From contig CAYJPM010000021.1 of the NCBI GenBank assembly GCA_964372145.1, positions 1-15,610 of the forward strand: DNA of 15,610 nt, read 5' to 3'. This document shows positions 1 to 7,244 of this stretch, in pieces. Positions within the stretch are counted from its first letter, which is position 1. Each line of letters begins with the position of its first letter. Both the position numbers and the translations under genes were made by a program. The DNA is from CAKOSP01 sp964372145 (lineage in GTDB: Bacteria; Bacillota_I; Bacilli_A; RF39; UBA660). The notes beneath the pieces were generated by a model. The model did not search any database, had not been told where the DNA came from, and saw only the letters and a program-made list of their open reading frames with translations.

Positions 1-1
1 T

Positions 2-76
2 AGATTTAAACTAGGTGATACAATAACAAAAATAGTAAATAAAGGATCAAATACACTAATAGCATTCGTTATATAA
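2..76 (+). CDS. C-terminal end of an unidentified protein (5' partial)
   Basis: An open frame enters from the left edge and runs 24 codons to a TAA stop at 74-76. The visible tail reads RFKLGDTITKIV followed by NKGSNTLIAFVI. A strong intrinsic terminator begins at the stop codon, which is the main reason to accept this as the true end of a gene and not a chance frame. The tail is too short to assign a family and no function is proposed. Confidence 0.55.
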   Translation, partial: RFKLGDTITKIVNKGSNTLIAFVI

Positions 77-103
77 CACACTTTAAAAAAAGTGTGTTTT
101 TTT
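75..103 (+). terminator. Rho-independent terminator after the left-edge gene
   Basis: A perfect 10-bp stem pairs AACACACTTT (75-84) with AAAGTGTGTT (89-98) around an AAAA loop, and a T run extends to 103. It overlaps the stop codon of the left-edge gene and separates it from the surface protein gene at 180. Confidence 0.85.
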
Positions 104-155
104 GACACATAATAGCACAAAAAATATTTATTTTATAAACCTGATATGTTATACT
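102..155 (+). promoter_or_regulatory. Promoter region of the large surface-protein gene
   Basis: Two candidates are visible. A perfect -35 TTGACA (102-107) overlaps the terminator T tract and has only a weak -10 (TATTTA, 125-130) at 17-bp spacing. Further down, an extended -10 TGTTATACT (147-155) matches TGnTATAAT at all but one base, without a good -35; it would start RNA near 162, leaving a leader of under 20 nt. The second seems more likely because of its -10 quality. The ribosome site AGGAG (165-169) follows, 10 nt before the ATG. Confidence 0.5.
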
Positions 156-179
156 TAATATAGTAGGAGTGTATGTGAT

Positions 180-3100
180 ATGAAGTTTAAAAATAAATTT
201 TCTAAAAAATTCTTATTGATAAGTGTAATTGTCTTAGCGAATATAATTACATTTGCCACTCCAACATTATCAAGGTTTGTAAATGAAGGATTCCTTCCAA
301 GTAATTTACCTGTGTGGGACGGAAGCATAGCTACTAGTTATAATAGTGGAGACGGAACTAAAGAAAGTCCATATGTTATATCTTCAGGCGCAGAACTTGC
401 ATATTTTAGTGAAGAGTTAAAAACAAATGATTATAAAGATACTTATTTTATATTAGGTAATGATATTATATTAAATAACGGATTTTTCATATATGAAGAA
501 GAAACAGTGAAATATGTATTAAATGATGAAAAATATTATATTAAAGAATATACAAATGAACTTTATTCTGATAAAGAATATCTGAATAAAGTTGATTTAG
601 AAGTGAATATTTTCAATAACATTGAAAACTTTGCTGGTAATTTAAACGGATCGTTTAATTCTATATATGGCTTATACATAAGTGAAGATAGTGATACTGC
701 ATTAATAGAAAATTTATCAGGAACAGTAAATAATATATTTATAGAAAATACTATGATTGTTGGTAATAACAATGTAGCTGGTTTAAGTTTAAATAGTAAT
801 GACGCTAATATAAGTGACACTTTCATAAACGGATATGTAATTTCAAAAGGAAATGTAACAAATAATGCAGAAACTAAAAGTATTGATGATGTAAATTTTA
901 CGACAAGTATTAGTGAAAAAACATTTACAATGTTTAATAATTCAGATGAAAATTTAAAAATAATATCATCTAAATTGACTGGGGATTACGTTGTAGATAT
1001 AAAAGATAATTTAAATTATGAATTAAAATTAAATGATACAGTTATTCCATTAGGTAATTTCGAAATAGATTTACAAACAACACCATTAAATGAAGTTGTA
1101 ATAAGCACAACATCTGATGAATCAGAAAGAAATGTATCACTTATTAATTTAGAGTATGAAGTAGTATATGAAATATCTAATTCAAGTGCATTAATAAATA
1201 ATGCGAGTAATACAAATATAACCAATGTTGTTACAGATGTCGATGTTTACAACAATATAAATTCAAGTGGATTTATATCAAATGCAAACAATAATATAAA
1301 TATAACAAATTCATATAATACAGGAAGTATAAATGGTACTCAAAATTCGAGTGCATTTATTGGAACACTAGATAATACAATTACATCAATAAATAATTCA
1401 TACAATAGTGGATTAATTAGTAATAATGCAAATGTAATTGGAGTAATAAATAAAAATAGTGAAGTTACAATTAATAATACATTTAATAATCAAAACATTA
1501 ATTTTATAAATAAAAACAATTCATCTAACACTATAAATAATAACATTTATAACACTATACTAGATACTGATAATAATATAAATGAGTTTGATTCAGAATT
1601 AAATAGTGATTTTTATAATAATTTACAATTTTTAGAATATGAAACTAATGATGATACACTTAGTGATGTATGGATTATTGAAGATAATAAACTACCAGAA
1701 TTATATTATATGGATGAAATAAATTTAATAGATGTAAGAATAAGTAATAATTCTTGGAATGATTATCATATACCATCAGATATTAAATATTATAATAAAG
1801 ATATAACAGTAGCGGTAACTTCTAGTTCATATGTATATACAATTGATAAAGTTGAATATTATATAAAAAATGATAATGTATCATTAACATTAGAAGAACT
1901 AGAAACACTTGCTTGGAATGAATATGAAAATGCTATTAATTTAAGTGAAGAAGGTAGTTATATAATATATGTTAAGATAACTGATTATGCAGGTAAAGTT
2001 AGATATATTAATACTGATACAATAATAATTGATAAAACAGCACCAGTTGTTAGTATGAATTTTAAAGAGGAAAATTGGAATACATTCAGAAAAGATGTAA
2101 ATGAGATTTTTGTAGAAGAAAATAGTGCATTTATAGTAAATGCTACAGATGAAGCATCAGGAATTAAAGAAAATTCATACTACGTAACAGATGAAATAAT
2201 AACTGAAGAAGATTTATCAAAATTAAATGATGCAAACTGGACTAGTTATAACGATGAATTTAATATACTTCCAGTAGGAAATAATGTAGTATATACTAGA
2301 TCGATTGACTATAGTGGTAATATAAGTTATTTAAATTCAGATATAATTACGTTTGATGGATATCATATGAATTATCTTGAAGCCGGTAAAAATAGTATGT
2401 ACACAAGTGGAGATGAAGTAAATATATCATCTAACTCATCAGTTAAAGCTAATTTTATTTATAATGTACCTAGTACTGAGTTAACCGAATATAATCATCA
2501 TATAACATTTAATAAAATGTTACCTCAAGGAACAGTTATTATATTAACTGATAACATCACTGGTCAAAAATATGATTACAAAATAATGGATCAAATATCA
2601 GAAACAAATATTCCGTTTACAAGTTTTAATACAATCGGATCTGTTGATGGATATTATTCAGAACATAATTACGACAATGGAACTAATATAGTAGAAAATT
2701 TCACAATAACATTAGATTTTGAAGATGCTATTATCATAAGCAATATCTTTAGTATTAAAATGGAGTTAGAACTTCAAGATAATTCAGGTGTTGTAATTAG
2801 GGATACAGCTAATTCATCTATAATTGAATTTAATATATTTACTAATACAGACGCTGTAATGTATATTAGTACAAACCCAAGTGATATAGCAATAAAATAT
2901 AATGTTGATTCAATAACAACAGTAGATTTAAATGCTAAAGTAAATTATTATAGTTACTCTTCAAATAAAATAATAGATACATTCATTGAAGAACAAAATT
3001 TAGTAATGAAGTTTCAAATATATGATAATTATGATCAACCTGTAGATAGAAATAAATTGAATAATATAGTATTAAAAATAGATGGTAATGAATATTTTCC

Positions 3101-3677
3101 TGATAATAACGGAATATTTACTATCAGTCTAGAAACTGGAATACTTGAAATTAATAAAAATTTAGAAATACATGCATACAAAGGAGATAATTTCTTAGAT
3201 GAAGGTATTTATAGTATAAAAGCTAGTAATTATGCATCTTATAGTGGATATACAAGTAATTATATTACAACAATTAGTATACCATTATTAGTAACAGAAA
3301 ATGTTGATAGTAGTAACGTAAAATTTGCTGCTGAAATGTTAAACGACCAAGTGTTAAAAAAAGAAAATATAAATCAAATTATAAATCTTGAAACATCTTT
3401 AAGTGGAGTAGATAATCCAAATATTAGAATATCACTTTATAAAAAAGATGAATATAATGCCACTAATCAAAACTATACATTAATTGATTTAAATACCGTA
3501 ACTACTGAAAATTTAACTTCAAGTAGTGAAGAATTTAAATATATAATAACTAGTGGAGTCTATGATTTTGAATTAAATCTCGATAAATTAGATAAACAAT
3601 CTTATAAAATTGTTATTGAAAGTTATGATGGAGATAATTTAATATCAAAGATAGACAAGCAATTATTAATTAAATAA
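180..3677 (+). CDS. Large secreted protein with GLUG/beta-helix-like and Ig-like modules
   Basis: A 1165-residue protein, probably exported: residues 1-10 are basic and 11-28 hydrophobic, as in a signal peptide. Residues 46-80 (WDGSIA, then GDGTKESPYVISSGAELAYF) resemble the opening of GLUG/right-handed beta-helix surface proteins. Residues about 145-215 and 335-455 hold short Asn/Ser-rich beta-helix-like rungs; the NSYN(T/S)G unit recurs at residues 377 and 406, 29 residues apart. Residues about 515-617 and 618-727 look like bacterial Ig-like modules, with the usual DKTAP at 618-622; the rest to 1165 looks like further beta-sandwich modules. There is no cysteine, no LPXTG motif and no C-terminal membrane segment, so the anchoring mode is unknown. 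Start chosen for the AGGAG at 165-169. Adhesion or matrix function is inference. A shared transcript with the next surface gene is possible. Confidence 0.8.
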   Translation: MKFKNKFSKKFLLISVIVLANIITFATPTLSRFVNEGFLPSNLPVWDGSIATSYNSGDGTKESPYVISSGAELAYFSEELKTNDYKDTYFILGNDIILNNGFFIYEEETVKYVLNDEKYYIKEYTNELYSDKEYLNKVDLEVNIFNNIENFAGNLNGSFNSIYGLYISEDSDTALIENLSGTVNNIFIENTMIVGNNNVAGLSLNSNDANISDTFINGYVISKGNVTNNAETKSIDDVNFTTSISEKTFTMFNNSDENLKIISSKLTGDYVVDIKDNLNYELKLNDTVIPLGNFEIDLQTTPLNEVVISTTSDESERNVSLINLEYEVVYEISNSSALINNASNTNITNVVTDVDVYNNINSSGFISNANNNINITNSYNTGSINGTQNSSAFIGTLDNTITSINNSYNSGLISNNANVIGVINKNSEVTINNTFNNQNINFINKNNSSNTINNNIYNTILDTDNNINEFDSELNSDFYNNLQFLEYETNDDTLSDVWIIEDNKLPELYYMDEINLIDVRISNNSWNDYHIPSDIKYYNKDITVAVTSSSYVYTIDKVEYYIKNDNVSLTLEELETLAWNEYENAINLSEEGSYIIYVKITDYAGKVRYINTDTIIIDKTAPVVSMNFKEENWNTFRKDVNEIFVEENSAFIVNATDEASGIKENSYYVTDEIITEEDLSKLNDANWTSYNDEFNILPVGNNVVYTRSIDYSGNISYLNSDIITFDGYHMNYLEAGKNSMYTSGDEVNISSNSSVKANFIYNVPSTELTEYNHHITFNKMLPQGTVIILTDNITGQKYDYKIMDQISETNIPFTSFNTIGSVDGYYSEHNYDNGTNIVENFTITLDFEDAIIISNIFSIKMELELQDNSGVVIRDTANSSIIEFNIFTNTDAVMYISTNPSDIAIKYNVDSITTVDLNAKVNYYSYSSNKIIDTFIEEQNLVMKFQIYDNYDQPVDRNKLNNIVLKIDGNEYFPDNNGIFTISLETGILEINKNLEIHAYKGDNFLDEGIYSIKASNYASYSGYTSNYITTISIPLLVTENVDSSNVKFAAEMLNDQVLKKENINQIINLETSLSGVDNPNIRISLYKKDEYNATNQNYTLIDLNTVTTENLTSSSEEFKYIITSGVYDFELNLDKLDKQSYKIVIESYDGDNLISKIDKQLLIK

Positions 3678-3700
3678 AAGAGGATATATTAATCCTCTTT
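3677..3700 (+). terminator. Hairpin between the two surface-protein genes (weak terminator or attenuator)
   Basis: A perfect 9-bp stem, AAAGAGGAT (3677-3685) with ATCCTCTTT (3692-3700), encloses a 6-nt loop and starts at the stop codon. The T tract is only three bases and is followed by AAAC, so termination on the + strand would be partial. No convincing separate promoter was seen before the next ATG at 3736, so the downstream gene may depend on read-through here. Confidence 0.5.
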
Positions 3701-3735
3701 AAACTAATTAATATAGAAAGTGACAGAAGTAAAAT

Positions 3736-5519
3736 ATGAAGAAAAGAAAAGTAAGTATAAGAAAAATAAATATTATAATTGCATTATCTATAGCTATTAT
3801 ATTTTTTAGTGTTGGTATATTTTCACTAGCAAAATATGTAGGAAACACTATTTGGGAATATTATTTAAATTCACAAAAATTTTATTTTACTAGTGAAGAA
3901 TTAGATGGTACAACAAACCTTAATAACGATTGGACAGGTGGAGCAGTTTCTTTTGAAATTTCTAATTATAATGAAAATAATGAAGTTTCAGACCACGAAA
4001 TTACATACAATGTTAAATGTCACATTATAGAAGATGAAACAGGTAATTTAACATGTAATCTAAATAATACTGGAACTAATGAATATAGTGGAGTATTACA
4101 ACAAATTGAGGTATGCAACAACGAAACATCAGATGGTGTAGATACATCATCATTAGATGAAGAAACTTGTAATAACAGAGGTTACACTTGGGTTAATGGA
4201 AATACTAGTTTAAATCATTTTTTTGAAATAGAATCATCAGACCCAAATGCAGAAGTTGAAAATGTTAAAGTAAGAATAGAAGCACAAGCAACTGATCCAT
4301 ATACAAAAACTTTAACTGGTGAATTTCATCTTTTTAAAGGTGAAAGTAGTATAGAAGATATTTTGTTTATTCATGAATCTTACTCAGACTATGAAAAAGT
4401 AATTATAAGTAACTTTACATATAGAGATAGAGAATTTTTCTTAAGATGGAACTCAGATGATTTAAGAATAGTTAAATCTGATTATTCAAATGCATCTATT
4501 GGATTTAATGGATTTATTAATGAAATAGAGTTTAAAGTTAATAAAGATAATACTGTAACATATACATTTTATAAAACAGACCCAAATCAAGAAATAACTA
4601 TAAATGATTTTATTTTAGTTGAAAAACCGATAGAAGAAGGTATTAGAGTTACATCGATTGAACTATACGAATCCAGTGCTGGTACAACTGAATTATCTAA
4701 TCCTACTTACACAGACACAACTACAAATATACATTTAGATTTATTGGATAGCAATTCTACATTTACATACAAAGTAACCATTGCTAATACAACACCAGAT
4801 TACTATCACTTAAAAAATATAGTAGATATAACAAATACCGCTAACATAAGCTATGTTACAAACGGACTAAGTTTATACCATGAATTTGCTCCCGGTACTG
4901 AATCAACATTTTATTTAACATTTGATGGTGATAAAAACATATCTTATGACGAATTAATATTAAATACAGAATATATATTTGAATTTGGTGAATTATACAA
5001 AGATGATACATTAAATGGTGCAGTACCAGAAATAATAGATGGATTAATACCAATTGTATATGATGATAATATAGATCAATGGACAAAAGCAGATGTTGTT
5101 AATGGACAATGGTATAATTATAGTGAATTAAGATGGGCTAATGCAACATCTGTTATTGCATCAAAAAAAGATTACTACGCGGAAGCAGAAGTAGGAACTA
5201 TAGTAGAAATGAAAGATATGACTTCTATGATGGTGTGGGTTCCGAGATATTCTTATACATTAAAAGAAGATTATGGATACCATGGTTATGGAGGAAGTAC
5301 TGTAAGTCTTAGTACTCCAGGAGCTTATGATATAAAATTCGGTGGAACAAGTATGTTAGATACAGGAAGTGGAGTATACACAGGAGACTATCCAAGAAAT
5401 TACTATACATCATCAGCATTTTGCTGGGGTAATACTTGTGATGATCCTGCGACTAGAAATGACCCTGAGAATACAGAAATACCTGGATTCTGGGTAGCTA
5501 AATTTGAAGCTTCTAAAAC
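3736..5519 (+). CDS. Membrane-anchored surface protein with SUMF1-like head, 3' end lost in assembly gap
   Basis: 594 complete codons are readable before the gap, and the next (ACN) is Thr whatever the missing base. After a basic start, residues 11-34 form one hydrophobic segment ending in SLAKYV, resembling the N-terminal signal of TasA/camelysin-like exported proteins. Residues 45-205 look like a beta-sandwich (FYFTSEEL, then paired cysteines at 95/107 and 127/145 in a CNN..ETCNNRGYTW motif). Residues 205-425 look like two more beta-rich modules. Residues 449-594 (WYNYSELRWANA, MMVWVPRYSY, GFWVAKFEAS) resemble the start of the SUMF1/formylglycine-generating-enzyme-like, C-type-lectin-fold domain common at the tips of uncultured Bacillota surface proteins; a binding role is more likely than catalysis. 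Its remainder is missing. An apparent continuation ending at 5640 relies on Ns and should not be trusted. Ribosome site AGAAG (3725-3729) is modest. Confidence 0.75.
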
Positions 5520-5619
5520 NNNNNNNNNNNNNNNNNNNNNNNNNNNNNNNNNNNNNNNNNNNNNNNNNNNNNNNNNNNNNNNNNNNNNNNNNNNNNNNNN
5601 NNNNNNNNNNNNNNNNNNN
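5520..5619. other. Assembly gap of exactly 100 Ns
   Basis: One hundred consecutive Ns replace the 3' end of the surface-protein gene. A round 100 is a conventional placeholder for a gap of unknown size, so neither the distance nor the reading frame can be carried across it. Additional genes could be missing here. Confidence 0.97.
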
Positions 5620-5657
5620 GAGGATCTAAGTAATCCTTAGTAAAAAAGTGTAAATTA

Positions 5658-5694
5658 AGCAGTTATTTAAGTAAATTTATAGTAAATAACTGCT
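5658..5694. repeat. Perfect 12-bp inverted repeat upstream of the HU gene
   Basis: AGCAGTTATTTA and its exact reverse complement flank a 13-nt loop. It lacks a T run on either side, so it is not a typical intrinsic terminator; it could be a 3'-end hairpin of the gene lost in the gap or a protein-binding site. Confidence 0.7.
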
Positions 5695-5732
5695 AAAACT
5701 ACCATAAAACAAGATAATTTAAATAAAACAGG

Positions 5733-5761
5733 TTGCTTTTAAAAAATATTTTTGGTAATCT
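5733..5761 (+). promoter_or_regulatory. Likely HU gene promoter
   Basis: TTGCTT (5733-5738) is spaced 17 bp from TAATCT (5756-5761), and TGG directly before the latter (5753-5755) gives an extended -10. Transcription would start close to 5768, exactly at the stem-loop of the leader. Confidence 0.55.
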
Positions 5762-5767
5762 TAATAT

Positions 5768-5785
5768 GTAAGAAAGATATCTTAC
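5768..5785 (+). promoter_or_regulatory. Leader stem-loop of the HU mRNA
   Basis: GTAAGA (5768-5773) pairs with TCTTAC (5780-5785) around a 6-nt loop; the centre also contains the 10-bp DNA palindrome AAGATATCTT (5774-5783). Its position at the predicted RNA start suggests a 5' stabilising stem or an operator. Which of these applies cannot be told from sequence. Confidence 0.45.
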
Positions 5786-5813
5786 GACTTTAGAATGTAC
5801 GGGAGGTAAAAAC

Positions 5814-6086
5814 ATGTCTAAAACTGAATTAATAGAAGCAGTTGCTGCTGCAACTGGACTAACAAAAGCTGACGCTGGAAGAGCAGTAGATGCTACATTT
5901 GCTGGAATTACTGAAGGTCTTAAAAAAAATGGAAAAGTTGCAATCGTAGGATTTGGAACATTCTCTGCTAAAGAAAGAGCTGCAAGAGAAGGAATTAACC
6001 CATTAACTAAAGAACCGTTAAAAATTGCTGCTAAAACAGTTGCTTCATTCAAAGCTGGAAGCAAACTTAAAGAAGCTTTAAACTAA
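5814..6086 (+). CDS. hup: Nucleoid-associated DNA-binding protein HU
   Basis: A 90-residue protein of exactly the normal HU length. HU dimers bend and compact DNA in the nucleoid and assist replication, recombination and repair. The N-terminal helices (MSKTELIEAVAAATGLTKAD), the turn GFGTFSAKERAAR (46-58) and the beta-arm with INPLT (61-65) followed by the KIAAKTVASFKAGSKLKEAL tail are all characteristic. The arm reads GINP where most HU proteins have GRNP; the intercalating Pro63 remains. The ribosome site GGGAGG (5801-5806) lies 7 nt before the ATG and is one of the strongest here. The codons are richer in GCT/GCA Ala and GGA Gly than those of its neighbours, as expected for a highly expressed gene. 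It is a single-gene unit with its own promoter and terminator. Confidence 0.97.
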   Translation: MSKTELIEAVAAATGLTKADAGRAVDATFAGITEGLKKNGKVAIVGFGTFSAKERAAREGINPLTKEPLKIAAKTVASFKAGSKLKEALN

Positions 6087-6113
6087 AAAAACTCAGCGTG
6101 AGCTGATTTTTTT
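6085..6113 (+). terminator. Rho-independent terminator of the HU gene
   Basis: A short GC-containing stem TCAGC (6093-6097) / GCTGA (6102-6106) with a GTGA loop is followed by seven Ts (6107-6113). An A run upstream can extend pairing beyond one mismatch. Confidence 0.85.
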
Positions 6114-6144
6114 ATGTTTTAATATAGAATATATTATAAATAAG

Positions 6145-6153
6145 TGTTAAAAT
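6145..6153 (+). promoter_or_regulatory. Extended -10 promoter before ruvA
   Basis: TGTTAAAAT matches the extended -10 consensus with a five-of-six TAAAAT box (6148-6153). No clear -35 lies 17 bp upstream. It sits between the HU terminator and the ruvA ribosome site. Confidence 0.45.
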
Positions 6154-6171
6154 ACTTATAGGAGATAAAAT

Positions 6172-6726
6172 ATGTATAGTTATATAAAAGGTAAAATAAT
6201 TATAAATGAAAAAAATTATATAGTACTAGATAATAACGGAATAGGATATAAAATATTTGTTCCAAATCCATTTAGCTATGAAATAGATAAAGAATATCAA
6301 ATATTTTTATATAATCATATAAGAGAAGAAGAATTTAGTTTATATGGTTTTAAAGATTTAGAAGAATTAGAATTATTCTTAAAACTAATTAGTGTTAAAG
6401 GATTAGGACCTAAAGTAGCAATGCCAATATTTGCAACTGGTTCTATATCAGGAATATTAGATGCTATAAATAGAGAAAATACTTTATATTTAACAAAATT
6501 CCCTAAAATAGGTGAAAAATTAGCAAAACAAATAATATTAGATTTAAAAGGTAAAGTTAAAACTGTTGAAACAGTTACAACTGATAATAATGATGATGAT
6601 TTGATAGAAGTATTGGAAAGTTTAGGATATAAAACTAGTGAAATTAAAAAAGTAATAGTTAATATTGACCATTCAAAAAAAATAGAAGAGCAAGTAAAAG
6701 ATTCGCTTAAACTATTACTTAAATAG
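6172..6726 (+). CDS. ruvA: Holliday junction branch migration protein RuvA
   Basis: A 184-residue protein, slightly shorter than the usual 190-205. RuvA tetramers bind Holliday junctions and load the RuvB motors during recombination and replication-fork repair. Domain I is an OB fold starting MYSYIKGKI and containing the acidic pin (REEE at 51-54, then LYGF 57-60). Two helix-hairpin-helix motifs follow at about 74-84 (SVKGLGPKVAM) and 110-121 (FPKIGEKLAKQI). After an acidic linker, residues about 142-184 form the small C-terminal domain that contacts RuvB (LIEVLESLGY). Ribosome site AGGAGA (6160-6165) is 6 nt before the ATG. Its stop codon TAG is inside the next gene's AGGAG, so the prepilin-like gene is translated from the same message. 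Unusually, ruvB is not next but about 1.05 kb downstream. Confidence 0.96.
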   Translation: MYSYIKGKIIINEKNYIVLDNNGIGYKIFVPNPFSYEIDKEYQIFLYNHIREEEFSLYGFKDLEELELFLKLISVKGLGPKVAMPIFATGSISGILDAINRENTLYLTKFPKIGEKLAKQIILDLKGKVKTVETVTTDNNDDDLIEVLESLGYKTSEIKKVIVNIDHSKKIEEQVKDSLKLLLK

Positions 6727-6737
6727 GAGAATGAAAA

Positions 6738-7166
6738 ATGAATAAAAAAGGTTTTACATTAATTGAATTGTTGGCAGTTATAGTTATATTAGGAATAATA
6801 GCTATAGTAGCTACAGTGAGTATGTTTGCGATTATAGACAGTAGTAACTATGAGTTATTTGATTCAAAAAAAGAGGTAGTATTAGTTGCAGCAGAACTTT
6901 ATGGTCAAGATAACAGAGCTAGTATACCTGACTCTGGCAAAAAAATAACAGTAGGGGATTTAATAGAAAATGATTACCTAGAAATAAAAGATGTATGTGT
7001 TGATTCAAGCAGTGCAGAATACACTTGTATGAAAAACGATGTTACTGATGTAGATATGAAAGATGATATTGTTTATATCTATATAGAAAACAACAGAGTG
7101 TATGCAAAATTTGAAGATAGTATAAAAAGTTGCGCAGGAACAACAAATAATAATTGTGATAATTAA
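6738..7166 (+). CDS. Type IV prepilin-like protein (pseudopilin)
   Basis: A 142-residue protein with a textbook prepilin N-terminus: a short basic leader MNKKG, the cleavage/methylation site before F6, Glu at position 5 of the mature protein (E10), and a continuous hydrophobic helix from 6 to about 34. Prepilin peptidase would cleave between G5 and F6, and the product would assemble in a pilus, pseudopilus or competence-like fibre. The C-terminal part (35-142) is a small acidic globular domain with four cysteines (87, 97, 132, 140), suggesting two disulfides outside the cell, one near the C-terminus (SCAGTTNNNC). The specific subfamily is not recognised. It is 11 nt after ruvA, with AGGAG (6725-6729) overlapping the ruvA stop. 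No pilus motor or peptidase gene is present in the window. Confidence 0.85.
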   Translation: MNKKGFTLIELLAVIVILGIIAIVATVSMFAIIDSSNYELFDSKKEVVLVAAELYGQDNRASIPDSGKKITVGDLIENDYLEIKDVCVDSSSAEYTCMKNDVTDVDMKDDIVYIYIENNRVYAKFEDSIKSCAGTTNNNCDN

Positions 7167-7195
7167 AATCAGTAAAATTACTGATTTTTATTTTA
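7165..7195 (+). terminator. Rho-independent terminator after the prepilin-like gene
   Basis: A perfect 10-bp stem AAAATCAGTA (7165-7174) / TACTGATTTT (7179-7188), with loop AAAT, is followed by the T-rich tract to 7195. It ends the ruvA transcription unit before ruvB. Confidence 0.85.
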
Positions 7196-7220
7196 CTTTA
7201 AACTATAAATTATGTATAAT
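7192..7220 (+). promoter_or_regulatory. Promoter of the ruvB-folate-thymidylate operon
   Basis: TTTACT (7192-7197) and a perfect TATAAT (7215-7220) are separated by 17 bp. The -35 overlaps the terminator T tract of the previous unit. The ribosome site AGAAGG (7230-7235) follows. Confidence 0.7.
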
Positions 7221-7244
7221 TAATATGAAAGAAGGTTAAATTTT

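Larger units (their letters stand above)
5620..5767. other. Non-coding stretch between the gap and the HU gene, with two hairpins
   Basis: No credible gene is seen. Immediately after the Ns, AGGAT (5621-5625) pairs with ATCCT (5633-5637), echoing the GAGGAT/ATCCTC hairpin that follows the first surface gene; this suggests untranslated DNA instead of six more codons. A perfect 12-bp stem follows: AGCAGTTATTTA (5658-5669) with TAAATAACTGCT (5683-5694) around a 13-nt loop. Neither hairpin is followed by a T tract on the + strand. The HU promoter lies at the downstream end. Confidence 0.6.

Noticed and set aside
563..1225. Two - strand frames opposite the first surface gene
   Set aside because: They are antisense shadows of a well-supported + strand gene, with no ribosome sites or recognisable domains.
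1290..1560. Tandem DNA repeat in the Asn-rich part of the first surface gene
   Set aside because: The repetition is a degenerate protein-level pattern (NSYN(T/S)G, Asn-rich rungs); the DNA shows no exact tandem units.
3600..3677. Possible LPXTG sortase anchor at the end of the first surface protein
   Set aside because: The C-terminus (ISKIDKQLLIK) has neither an LPXTG-like motif nor a hydrophobic segment.
4856..5086. A - strand frame rich in His, Leu and Ile inside the second surface gene
   Set aside because: The composition is what the complement of Asp/Asn/Tyr-rich coding DNA gives; it has no conserved feature.
5620..5640. Six codons (EDLSNP) as the genuine C-terminus of the second surface protein
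   Set aside because: The frame crosses an unknown-size gap and the bases form a hairpin, so this end is not supported.
5699..6064. A 121-codon open frame on the - strand opposite the HU gene
   Set aside because: It is the antisense shadow of HU, whose Ala/Gly-rich codons lack complementary stops; its product has no family features and no ribosome site.
7196..7244. THF riboswitch or T-box in front of the ruvB-folate operon
   Set aside because: Only about 25 nt of leader remain between the promoter -10 and the ATG, far too short for either.
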